From Lujinxingia vulgaris (GTDB lineage Bacteria; Myxococcota_A; Bradymonadia; Bradymonadales; Bradymonadaceae): a stretch of 64,000 bases of DNA. Shown one piece after another: positions 9,138 to 18,300 of this stretch. Both the position numbers and the translations under genes were made by a program. The stretch lies in assembly GCF_007997005.1 (NCBI RefSeq), contig NZ_VOSL01000002.1:62001-126000 (forward strand), given 5' to 3'. Below the pieces are notes generated by a model, which saw only the letters and a list, made by a program, of their open reading frames with translations, was not told the DNA's origin and made no database searches. How positions within the stretch are numbered: position 1 is the first letter of the stretch; each line of letters starts with the position of its first letter.

Positions 9138-12100
9138 TCAGGAGGGCGTGAGCGCGGCGAGTCGCGCGCGCTCCTCGGCGGCGCGGGTGCCGCGGTCGAT
9201 GCGCTCCCACTGCTGGATGGCCAGGCGAAGCAGGGGGGCGGCCAGCGCGAGCTGGTGATGTTCGATGGCGTGGTCAGCCCCACGACTCAAACACATCGCG
9301 ATGTCCAGATCGTGGATCTGGGTGGCGCTCTGATCGCGGATAAAGTGGCGCAGCTGCGCGCGGGCATCCTCCCAGCGATGCAGCCCGGAGTAGGCGGCGA
9401 TGAGCGCGGCGTAAACGTAAGCGCGGTAGGCAAAGAACTGATCCTCGGGGATCTTTGCCAGCAGCGCCTCAAAGGCCGCCAGCGCACCTTCGGTCTCTCC
9501 GCAGAAAAGATCGAGGAGCGCCAGGTTGAGGTGCGCAATGTCGGTGATGCGCGCGCCGGACTCGGCCAGCGAGCGAAACGCCGCTTCGTAGAGGCGCCGG
9601 GCGCGGGGGTAGTCGCCCTGCTCGCGGGCGATCTCGGCGCGGGTGTTGTACGCGTCGCAGAGCACGTTGGCGTGACCGTAGCTCCGCGCGAGCTCTTCCT
9701 GTCTGGCGAGGAGCGCGTCGGCGTCGTCAAAGCGCTGCTGCCGGCGGCGGATCTCGGCCAGCCCGTTGTAGCAATCGGCCAGAGCCCGCACCGGCACCCG
9801 GGGGGCCTGCTCCAGGGTGGCGATGGCCTCCAGGTAGGCGGCCTCGGCGGCGGGGACGCGTCCGACAAGCACCAGGGTCCAGGCCCGGCCCTCCTGGCAG
9901 CTGGCGTAGGCCACCGGGTCGCCCACCTCGTCATAGAGCGCCAGCGCCTGATCGAAATAGCGCAGCGTTTTATCGTAGATGCTGAACGAGCGGTTGCAGC
10001 GCGCCAGCAGCTCGTTGGCACGGGCGCAGGCTGCCGGGAGGTTGAGTACGGTGGCGTGCTCCAGGGCGCGTTCGGCGCGCTCGGTGGCGCGCGCCGCCTC
10101 CAGACGTTCGATATGAACGCGGGCTTCCAGAAGATCGAGGTGCACGCCCGGCGCGCTCGCCAGGGGCAATGAGGCGTGGTGAAGGCACGCCAGCGCCCGC
10201 GCGCTGACTCGCCTGGCGGCGCTGATGTCGCCCTGGACCAGGAAACGATCGCCGAGCTCCAGAAAGAGGTTCAGCGCCTCTTTATGCGCGTGGGCGCCGG
10301 CCAGATGCCTGGCGAGCTGCTCGCGCGCGGCCAGGGTGTTGGCTGCGGCATCGCGCTGGAGCGCGTCGGCCGCCGCGCGGTGAAAGTCGGCAAGGCGCCC
10401 GCTCTTGCGCGCATCTTCCAAAAGGGCTTCGCGCAACATGCCCTGCACAAACGCGAAGCTCTCGCGGCTCCCCTCGACCAGGCGCAGGCGCATCAGCTCC
10501 GAGAGGAGCCAGGGCGGGGCCTCCACGCCGGCGCGGGCGCAGACGCGCTGCCACAGCGGTACCGAGACGAGCTGACCGAGGACGGCAGCCACCTCAAGAG
10601 CCTGTCGGTAGGGGCCGATGGCCGAGGTCTGCACGACCGTGCGCAGGCGCTCAGACCACAGGCTCAAAAGATCGTCCGGCAACGACGCCTCGGCCAGGGC
10701 CAGATCAGGGAGTTCGAACCCCCGGGGTCCCGGTTGCAGCAAGCCGCGTTGAATCCAGTCTCCGACAAGTTCAATGGCGAGGAGGGGGTTTCCGGCGCTG
10801 CGCTCGGCGATGCGGCGGCCCAGGTCGTGGTGCAACCCGAGGAGGTTGGCCACAAGCTCACGATGCTCCTCGGGAGGCAGCGCGCGCAGCTGAATCTCGC
10901 TTAGGGCCGTGGCTTTTGCCCCGTTGGGCTCGCGAAGATCCGCGAGCATCGCCTCGATCTCCTGACGTTCGGCCAGGGCCTCATCGCGCAGGGTCGCCAC
11001 AATGCAGAGGGGGACCTGCTGCTCGGAGCGAAGGAGCTGCGCACACAGCTTCAGGGCGCTCGCGCCCCACTGCACATCATCAAGGGTCAGCACCAGCGGG
11101 CGCGTCGAGGCCTGGGCGCGGATCACCTGCGCCAGGGTGCTGAGCTGGGCGTCCAGGGGAAGCGCGCTCTGCTCTTCAAGCACCCCGGCCAGGCGCTCAA
11201 GGCTCGGCGAGTCGAGCTGCGGGTGCAGCGCGCGATGAAGCCGATCTCGAAGCTCCGGGCCGTCGAGCTCCCGCACCCGCAGGTGGTGTCGGACCATGTC
11301 GACAAGCGCCGAGGTGCCGGTGTCATCGGCCTTAAAGCGGGCGCTCATGGTGTTGGCCACGCCCAACTCGCGGGCGCGGGTGGCCAGCCAATCGGCCTGG
11401 CGAGTTTTGCCGGTGCCGGCTGCGCCGCGCACCACCACAAGGGTGGAGCGCTGGTGGGTGGCCACCTCGCGGAGCGTCTCCCAGAGCTGGTCGCGCTCGG
11501 CGTTGCGCCCGACCATCGGGGTGGGGCGCAGGCGGAAGAGCCCCACCCCGACCCCGCCCAACCAGCGGGGCTTTGCCGCCGGGGTGTGGGCCGAGCGCCA
11601 GGTGGCCGGAAGCGGCGGCGCGTCGTTTGCTACGGGGTATGCCGCGGTGGGAGTACCCCCGGTGGAGCGCATATTGCGGGGCTCACCTGCAACCCCCGGT
11701 CGGGTGGCGAGGGGGGGGAGTGCGGGGGAATGAGGCGCACGCGTGGCCGCCGCGACCTCGCAAAGTGTGGCCAGTGTGCGGGTTGGGGTGGGCATCGCGG
11801 CGGGGAGGGTGGGCGTCGGCGCCTGGCGTAACACCCGGTCGGGAAAACGCGCCGCCGGCAGCGTCAGAAGCGCCCAGGCCGCGTCGGCAGCGCACGCAAA
11901 ACGCGCGCGCGGATCTTTGGCCAGCATGCGCTCCAACCACCCCTGAAGGCCGTCGGGTACAGCGCCGGCCATCACATCCGGCCGGGGGATCGGCGCGTTG
12001 GTGTGCTTGTCGTAGAGCCCCACAAAGGAGCGCGCGTCGTAGGGCGGACGGCCGCTTAAGAGTTCAAAGGCCACACATCCCAGCGCATAAAGATCGGTCC

Positions 12101-12698
12101 AGGGACCGAAGTCACGGCGCTGATCGGTGAACTGCTCCGGCGCCATATAGAGCGGGGTGCCCGAGGCGTTATGCTCCTGGCTGGACTCGGCCGGCGACGC
12201 GATGGCGTGGGCGATGCCAAAGTCGGCCAGCTTAAAGCGGACGTGCTCCCCCTGACCAAAACGCAAGATATTGGCCGGCTTGATGTCGCGGTGCACCAGG
12301 TCGCGCGCGTGGGCGTGGGCCAGCGCGTCGAGCAGCCCCAGCAAGAGCGCCCGAATCTGCGACCAGCTCATCGCCTCACCCCTCGCCTCAAGGCTGCCGC
12401 CGTCGGCAAGCTCCATCACCAGGTAGGGACTCCCCACCCGAAGATCGGGGTGGGAGGGCAAGGGGTCGTCGGCCAGAAGTTCGCCGTAGTCGTACACATG
12501 GATGATGCCCGGGTGACGCAGCGAGGCCACCGAGCGCACCTCATCGCCAAAGGCGGCCTGAATCGTGTCGCGCGCCGCGTCCCGGGTGCCAAGCACCTTG
12601 ACGGCGACCTCCTCGCCCTCCTCACGATGGCGGGCACGCCAGATCGCCCCCATCGCGCCGCGGCCGATAGGCTCCATGAGCTCAAACTGTGGGAACAT
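9138..12698 (-). CDS. serine/threonine protein kinase with AAA ATPase and TPR-like C-terminus
   Basis: About 1186 residues. Counted from the TTG at 12713, the kinase domain spans residues 10-275: Gly loop GRGAMG (17-22), catalytic Lys39, HRDIKPANI (Asp143) and DFG (Asp164). A Pro/Thr-rich linker follows, then an ORC/AAA-type ATPase with Walker A GAAGTGKTR near residue 430 and Walker B LVLTLDDVQW. The C-terminal 400 residues are helical TPR-like repeats. This kinase-ATPase-TPR layout is common in Myxococcota and resembles STAND-type regulators. I prefer the ATG at 12698 (MFPQFELMEPIG) over the upstream TTG; neither has a strong ribosome site. No membrane segment, so it should be a cytoplasmic signalling hub. 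The substrate is unknown. Confidence 0.88.
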   Translation of the reverse strand: MFPQFELMEPIGRGAMGAIWRARHREEGEEVAVKVLGTRDAARDTIQAAFGDEVRSVASLRHPGIIHVYDYGELLADDPLPSHPDLRVGSPYLVMELADGGSLEARGEAMSWSQIRALLLGLLDALAHAHARDLVHRDIKPANILRFGQGEHVRFKLADFGIAHAIASPAESSQEHNASGTPLYMAPEQFTDQRRDFGPWTDLYALGCVAFELLSGRPPYDARSFVGLYDKHTNAPIPRPDVMAGAVPDGLQGWLERMLAKDPRARFACAADAAWALLTLPAARFPDRVLRQAPTPTLPAAMPTPTRTLATLCEVAAATRAPHSPALPPLATRPGVAGEPRNMRSTGGTPTAAYPVANDAPPLPATWRSAHTPAAKPRWLGGVGVGLFRLRPTPMVGRNAERDQLWETLREVATHQRSTLVVVRGAAGTGKTRQADWLATRARELGVANTMSARFKADDTGTSALVDMVRHHLRVRELDGPELRDRLHRALHPQLDSPSLERLAGVLEEQSALPLDAQLSTLAQVIRAQASTRPLVLTLDDVQWGASALKLCAQLLRSEQQVPLCIVATLRDEALAERQEIEAMLADLREPNGAKATALSEIQLRALPPEEHRELVANLLGLHHDLGRRIAERSAGNPLLAIELVGDWIQRGLLQPGPRGFELPDLALAEASLPDDLLSLWSERLRTVVQTSAIGPYRQALEVAAVLGQLVSVPLWQRVCARAGVEAPPWLLSELMRLRLVEGSRESFAFVQGMLREALLEDARKSGRLADFHRAAADALQRDAAANTLAAREQLARHLAGAHAHKEALNLFLELGDRFLVQGDISAARRVSARALACLHHASLPLASAPGVHLDLLEARVHIERLEAARATERAERALEHATVLNLPAACARANELLARCNRSFSIYDKTLRYFDQALALYDEVGDPVAYASCQEGRAWTLVLVGRVPAAEAAYLEAIATLEQAPRVPVRALADCYNGLAEIRRRQQRFDDADALLARQEELARSYGHANVLCDAYNTRAEIAREQGDYPRARRLYEAAFRSLAESGARITDIAHLNLALLDLFCGETEGALAAFEALLAKIPEDQFFAYRAYVYAALIAAYSGLHRWEDARAQLRHFIRDQSATQIHDLDIAMCLSRGADHAIEHHQLALAAPLLRLAIQQWERIDRGTRAAEERARLAALTPS

Positions 12699-13009
12699 CG
12701 ATCGTCGGCTCAAAGCGCGCTCCGGCCATGCCTCAAAAAGACTCTGTGAATCCCGAACCTCGCTGACCTGCGCGCCCTGGTGCGTAAGGCGAAAGATCTC
12801 GGCCTATAACGCGGGTCCGGGACGTCCCGTTATTAAGGCATCCCGGCACCGGGGCAATGCGTCACGAGAGGCTTCGCAGGGTGATCGTCTTCAGGCTACC
12901 CGCCGTCGTCATGGGCGCAACCCTCGGATGTGACTTTTCTGCACGAGGGGCCGGGGTTAGGCTGTCGCCGCACGATATCCCCCTGACCCTCACACACATT
13001 AGGCCTGCT
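12699..13009. other. divergent intergenic gap
   Basis: About 310 bp between the kinase start and the serine hydrolase start. It must hold both promoters. I see no convincing hexamers, repeats or small gene. Confidence 0.5.
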
Positions 13010-14260
13010 ATGTACGACAAACTTCCCAACCTCGCCCCGTACCCCGCACGGGGTGGTTATGCGGATGGCTATGAGCCCGTCGCTCGAACCTTTGCTCGCC
13101 AGCTGGAGCGTGGCGAGGAGGTCGGTGCGGGGTTTACGGTGTATCGGCGTGGTGAGTGTGTGGTCGATCTCTGGGGAGGCCTGGCCGATGTGGAATCGCA
13201 GGCCCCCTGGCGCGAAGACACCCGCGTGGTGCTCTTCTCGGTGACCAAGGGCTTTGTGGCCATGGCGCTGCATCTTCTGGCAAGTCGCGGCAAGCTCGAT
13301 TGGGATGCCCCGGTCGAGACCTACTGGCCCGGTTTTGCCCGCAACGGCAAAGAAGGCATGACGGTCGCCACGCTGCTCGGCCACCGCGGTGGCCTGGCGG
13401 GCCTGGACACCCCGCTGACAATGGATGACGTCACCAACCCGTCGCGCGCCGCGGTCTTGCTCGAAGCCCTGGAGTCGCAGTCGCCTCTGTGGGAGGTCGG
13501 CGCCGATCAGGGCTACCACGCCATCACCTTTGGGATGTATGCCCGCGAGCTCTTTGAGCGCATCTGCCCGGGCGAAGATCTCGGGGAGTTCTTGCGTCGC
13601 GAGCTCTTTGAGCCGCTGGGCTCCGATGTGTACCTGGGGACGCCGGCGCAGTTTGATAAGGACATCGCGACCCTCTATCCGCCGGCGAAGCCGGCGCGGG
13701 TGGCGAAGATGCTCACCAACGCCCTGACCCAGCCTCAATCCACCGAAGCCCGCGTGCTCGGCCAGTTCGTGCGCCGCGGCTCGCCGATGCGCCGCGCGTT
13801 TCTGAACCCACAGGTCCCCGGCGATGATGTGACCGTCTACAATAAGCCGCCGGCGCGCCGCGCGGTGCTGGGCTGGGCCTCGGCCACCGGCAGCGCCCAC
13901 GGCGTGGCGCGCGCCTACCTGCCTTTCGCCTCAAAAGGCAAGTTTGAGGGCCGGCGCTACCTCAAGGCCACCTCGCTCAAGTCGGTCTATGCTCGCCAGG
14001 GCTGGTCGCCTAACGATCTCGTGCTGCAAAAGCCCATCGGCTGGTCGCACGGCTTCTGCAAAGAGGAGCGCCACCTCTTCTCGCCAAACCCCGAATCCTT
14101 CGGGCATCCGGGGATGGGCGGCGCGCTGGGCTGGGCCGACCCGGTCGAAGAGATCGCCATCGGCTATGCGATGAATTTTATGGACTGGCATATTCGCTCC
14201 CCGCGCGCGCTGGCGCTCTGCCGCGCGCTCTACGACAGCCCGGGGGTGGTGGAGGGCTGA
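13010..14260 (+). CDS. serine hydrolase of the class C beta-lactamase / EstA family
   Basis: A 416-residue protein beginning MYDKLPNLAP at the ATG at 13010; the open frame upstream to 12857 lacks family similarity. The active-site SxxK is in LFSVTKGFV, and the second-motif Tyr is probably in DQGYHAITFG. The C-terminal GHPGMGGALGWADP matches the usual HxG region of beta-lactamase-related esterases. No signal peptide is visible, so it is probably cytoplasmic and acts as an esterase or transesterase rather than an antibiotic-resistance enzyme. It has its own strong terminator and no co-directional partner. Confidence 0.85.
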   Translation: MYDKLPNLAPYPARGGYADGYEPVARTFARQLERGEEVGAGFTVYRRGECVVDLWGGLADVESQAPWREDTRVVLFSVTKGFVAMALHLLASRGKLDWDAPVETYWPGFARNGKEGMTVATLLGHRGGLAGLDTPLTMDDVTNPSRAAVLLEALESQSPLWEVGADQGYHAITFGMYARELFERICPGEDLGEFLRRELFEPLGSDVYLGTPAQFDKDIATLYPPAKPARVAKMLTNALTQPQSTEARVLGQFVRRGSPMRRAFLNPQVPGDDVTVYNKPPARRAVLGWASATGSAHGVARAYLPFASKGKFEGRRYLKATSLKSVYARQGWSPNDLVLQKPIGWSHGFCKEERHLFSPNPESFGHPGMGGALGWADPVEEIAIGYAMNFMDWHIRSPRALALCRALYDSPGVVEG

Positions 14261-14293
14261 GTTTTCCACAGCCTTTTCAGAGCGTCTTTGCAC

Positions 14294-14335
14294 AAAAAAG
14301 CCCGCACCACCTCTTAAGGTGGCGCGGGCTTTTTC
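14294..14335. terminator. bidirectional intrinsic terminator
   Basis: A long GC-rich stem (GCCCGCACCACC pairing with GGTGGCGCGGGC, loop CTCTTAA-like) is flanked by an A run on the left and a T run on the right. It serves the serine hydrolase (+) and the facing lipoprotein gene (-). Confidence 0.88.
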
Positions 14336-14398
14336 ATTTATGTGCGATTCACGCGCGGGCTCGGGAGTAAACACCGAAGCCCCCACGCGACATGTCGC

Positions 14399-14764
14399 TT
14401 AGTTGGTGCAGACGTTGCCGGCGCGGCATTCATCCAGCGCCGAGAGCTGGTCGAAGAAGTTGCCGTCACAGGCAACAACCTCCAGGCGATCGACGCAGCT
14501 GTCGAACTGCGTCTCATTGATCCGCCCGTTGCCGCACTCATCGGCCGGCCAGGCTTCGTTGAAAAGATCGGTCTGATCGATGACGCAGTCCGAGACGGTT
14601 TCGTAATCCTGACCGTCACCAATGTTGCCGCACTCATCGGCGCGGTCGCAGTAGGTCTCGGCGGCCTCATCGCGGTAGTCCTCACGCGTGGGCTCTCCGC
14701 AACCAAAGAGGGGAAGGGCCAGGGCGAGCATAAGAGACGATTTCAGCACTGCAGTGATGCGCAT
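14399..14764 (-). CDS. small Cys-rich lipoprotein
   Basis: 121 residues from the ATG at 14764, preceded by a perfect GGAGG. Signal peptide and lipobox LPLFGC are clear. The mature part is acidic and has several paired Cys (YCDRADEC, DECGNG, ACDG, CRAGNVC), suggesting a small disulfide-stabilised periplasmic or surface domain. Similar one-domain Cys-rich lipoproteins are common in Myxococcota. No function can be assigned. Confidence 0.75.
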   Translation of the reverse strand: MRITAVLKSSLMLALALPLFGCGEPTREDYRDEAAETYCDRADECGNIGDGQDYETVSDCVIDQTDLFNEAWPADECGNGRINETQFDSCVDRLEVVACDGNFFDQLSALDECRAGNVCTN

Positions 14765-14870
14765 GTCATCCTCCATACATGAAATACAAGTTACCAACGA
14801 GGGGCCGAACTACCCCGATAGCTTAGGGCGTAAGTAAGGGGCTACGGCTTGCGAACCTGCGTTTTGGACC

Positions 14871-15124
14871 TGCTGATGAAGCCGGGGTTGGAGAAGATAT
14901 CGCCTTGGAGCGGATAAGTAGTGGTAAGACCCCAGATCGCACAAAGTCTGGCGAAGGTGGAAGGAATCGTACATCTACAATCTATGGCGAGAAGGCCCCA
15001 AACGCGAACGTCTCGGGCTTGATAGGGGGACGGGCCTCGCCGGTGCGGCAGGCTGCCGCTTCGTGGCGAGAAGTTCTTGGGGTGAGCTGATAACGACTCT
15101 TCCCCAACCCCGGCTTCATCAGCA
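14871..15124. mobile_element. 254-bp element with long terminal inverted repeats (MITE-like or structured RNA)
   Basis: The ends are inverted copies: TGATGAAGCCGGGGTTGG at 14873-14890 and its exact complement at 15105-15122, extending outward by two bases each side and inward with one mismatch. The interior has short hairpins (GCGGC-AGGCT-GCCGC near 15047-15061) and no convincing gene. No target-site duplication is obvious. It could be a non-autonomous element or a non-coding RNA closed by a terminal stem. Confidence 0.55.
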
Positions 15125-15337
15125 TTTGTTTGTCTGATCACCTGCTCTAAGGTTCAAGTAACGCCTTGCTAAGATTGGTTCGCGGTGGCCCCCCAGAGGC
15201 GCCGGGATAACGCGATGGCTGCCCGTAGGCATTCCATCTTCAAAAGGTCCGACGCTGAGAGAGGCGGTGTGTCTCCCACACTGTAATCACATGTAGGATA
15301 CAGGTCAAAGATTGCTCCCCCTTTCGGGGGAACTTTT
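15125..15337 (+). other. intergenic stretch ending in a plus-strand terminator
   Basis: No open frame fits a gene. The stretch ends in a strong hairpin (TCCCCC-TTTC-GGGGGA, about 15314-15329) followed by AACTTTTT. The T run faces plus, whereas the neighbouring minus-strand genes would need the opposite. A short untranslated RNA ending here is possible. Confidence 0.35.
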
Positions 15338-15371
15338 TGCCCGCGCGACGTTCGCCGTGCGGGCGCAACGC

Positions 15372-18300
15372 TCAGGGATTGAGGCCCTCGACCAGAGTCT
15401 GCAGGTTGTAGACGGCCATCTCCAGCTGCAGCTCATCCTGAACTCTGGCGAGCTGGGCCAGGCGCAGCTGATCCTGGGCATTGATCACGTCGAGTTGGGT
15501 GGCGACGCCATAGCGAAACGCCGTCTCGGCCTGCTCCACGCCGCGTTGGGCGAGCTCCAGCTCGGTGACGCCGCTGTCGAGCTGAATGCGCGCGGCTTCG
15601 ACGTCGGCGCGGGCCTGGTCGATCTCCGAGGCGATCTGGTGGCGCGTCTGCTCCTGGCGCAGCTCGGCGGCGACGCGCTGGGCCTGGGCCTGCTTGAGCT
15701 GCGCTTCGCGCAGCCCCCCGTCCCACAGCGTCCACTCCGCGCCCAGGGTCAGCACCCAGCGCGGGTCACCGGGCGCAAGCGCGGTGGATTTTCCGCCGCC
15801 GTAGCTAAACGTCGCCGAGAGTGAGGGCAGATACTGGTAGTAGATATCTTCGATGCCCAGGTCGGCGACCTCCATCGCCAGGCGGTTGACCTCAAAGGCG
15901 GCGCGGTTTTCTTCGGCGCGCTCCACCAGGTCGTCGCCCTGGACCTCCTCGGGGCGCTCGGGCACCTCGACGTCGAAGTCGTCGTCGGTCTGCAGAAGTT
16001 CGGCAAACGCTTTGCGCACCTGGATGTACTGCTGGCGGGCGCGGTCGACTTCTTTTTGCGTTTGCACCGCGCGAAGTTGCGCGCGGGTGAGCTCAAACTC
16101 GGTGGCGGTGCCGGCGGCGACCTGCGCCTCGGTAAAGCCGAGCACGGTCTGTGCGGAGCGGGCTTGCTGCACGCTGATGTCGATCATGCGTCGCACCATC
16201 ACCAGGTTGAAGTAGGTCGAGACCGCGGCCTGATCGAGCGCCTCGCGGGTCATCTCGACCTGGGCCTGCGCCAGATCGCGCTGGGCGTAGGCCTGGCGAA
16301 TCAGCGGCCAGGAGCGGAAGTTCACCCGCATCGACGCCGCTACGTTCCAGCGGTAGTCGGTCTTGGGCTGCACCACCGAGGGGGGCACCTCGATGCCCGG
16401 TGGGAGGCTGTCGCCGAAGTCCAGCACCACCTCTTCCTGGTTGACGGTGTAGTTGCCGCTGGCCGTAAAGCGGGGGAAGAGCGCGCTGTAGGCCTGTCGA
16501 ATCACGGTGTTGGCCGAGTCGACCTGGTTCTGCGCAAGCTGCACATCGAAGGACTGCTCGCGCACAAGCTGGCGCGCCTCTTCGAGTGTTAGCGTGCGGG
16601 CAACATCGATGGTGACCTCGCTCTCGATCTCGGCGTCGTCGAGCGAGCGGCGCTCGATCTGGCCGGGATCATCAACCTCGGGGAAGAGCTCCGCCTCATC
16701 GTCGGTCTGGGTCTGCTCCGACACATCGTCGCCAGCCGGCGCCTCCTGGGCGGAGGTGACCGCCGGAAGCACCAGCATCATAAGTGAGAGCACAAGCCCG
16801 GCGGCCGCAACGCGTTTGAAGATGCGCTGCGAGAGGTCGGAGAGGCTGTCGAACATCGAGTAGAGCACCGGCACCACGATCAGGGTGAGCAGCGTCGCCA
16901 CCAGCAGACCGCCGGTGACCGCCACGCCCATCGGACCCCACATCTCCACAGACGCCCCGCCGAAGGTCACCGACTGATCGATGAAGTCGATGCTCACGCC
17001 GAGCACGATCGGCAGAAGACCCAGGATGGTGGTGATGGCCGTGAGCATGACCGGGCGGAAGCGCACAAGCCCGGCCTGAATCAGCGCGTCGCGGCGGTCC
17101 CAGCCGCGGGCGCGCAGCTGGTTGATGTAGTCGATGAGCACGATCGCGTTGTTCACCACGACCCCGGCCAGGCTGATGATGCCGATGCCGGTCATGATGA
17201 TGCCAAAGGGCGCCTGGGTGACGATCAGGCTCCACAACACGCCGATGAGGCTCAAGAAGACGGTGAACATGATGATGAAGGGCTGAGCGATGGAGTTGAA
17301 CTGCGTCACCAGGATCAACAGGATCAAGAAGACGGCGGCGAGCAGGGCGTTGCCCAGAAATGCCGCGGCTTCTTCCTGATCCTGGCTCTCGCCGGTGTAG
17401 CGGATCTCGTAACCTGCCGGGAGTTTGAGGTCGGCCAGGCGCTCCTGAGCCTCGGCCAGCGCCACCGCCGGCAGGTAGCCGTCGGCGACGTTGCCACTGA
17501 CGGTGACCACGCGCTCCTGATCTTTACGTCGAATCGAGCCGCTGCCCCCGCGCACCACGACCTCGGCAACTTCCACAAGCGGGATGTGCACGCCGTCTTT
17601 GTTGACGACGGTCAGCTGGCTGATGTCAGCGATGGCCCGGCGGCGATCTTCGGGAAGACGCACCAGGATATCGTACTCCTCATCGGCCTCGCGGAAGACG
17701 CCAGCCTCGCTGCCGTTGATGGCCGTGCGCACCGTCTGCGCCACCGACTGCGTGCTCAGCCCGAGGACCGCGGCGCGCGCCCGGTCGATCTCCACATGGA
17801 TCTCGGGGCGAGTCAGCTCCAGGTTGTCGGTCAGGTCGATGACGCCTTCGATGGTGCGAACTTCCTGCAAGACCTGCTGAGAGATGCTGGCCAGGGTGGA
17901 AAGATCATCGCCTGCGATCTCAATGGAGATCGGATCGCCGGTGGGCGGGCCCATGCTCTGGGTCGCCATGATGATCTCGGCGCCGGGGACCTTCGAGAAG
18001 GTCTGGCGTAGCTTCTCAATAAAGACGTTGGGATCGCTGGGCTGATCTTCGATCGACTTGAGCTCGACGGTGATCTGACCGTAATGCGGCGCTTCACCGC
18101 CGCCTCCAGCCTGACCGCCACCCTGAGTGCCGGTATCGGTGATCCAGGCCGTCACCAGATCGGGGGCGGTGGCCAGCGGACCCTGCAGGCTTTCAAGCGT
18201 GTTGCGGGTCTCCTCGATGTTGGTGCCGTCGGGAAGCGTAACCTGCACGCTGAACTGCTCCGGGGTGGTCTTCGGGAAGAACTCCACCCCGCGCGAGGTC

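Noticed and set aside
10700-10745. tRNA T-arm-like string GTTCGAACCCC
   Set aside because: It lies inside the intact kinase gene, in frame, with no acceptor or anticodon stem around it.
14945-15000. tRNA/tmRNA-like 3' end on the minus strand (CCACCTTCGCCA) within the 254-bp element
   Set aside because: No matching 5' acceptor strand (GAAGGTG) at a suitable distance and no T-arm of correct sequence.
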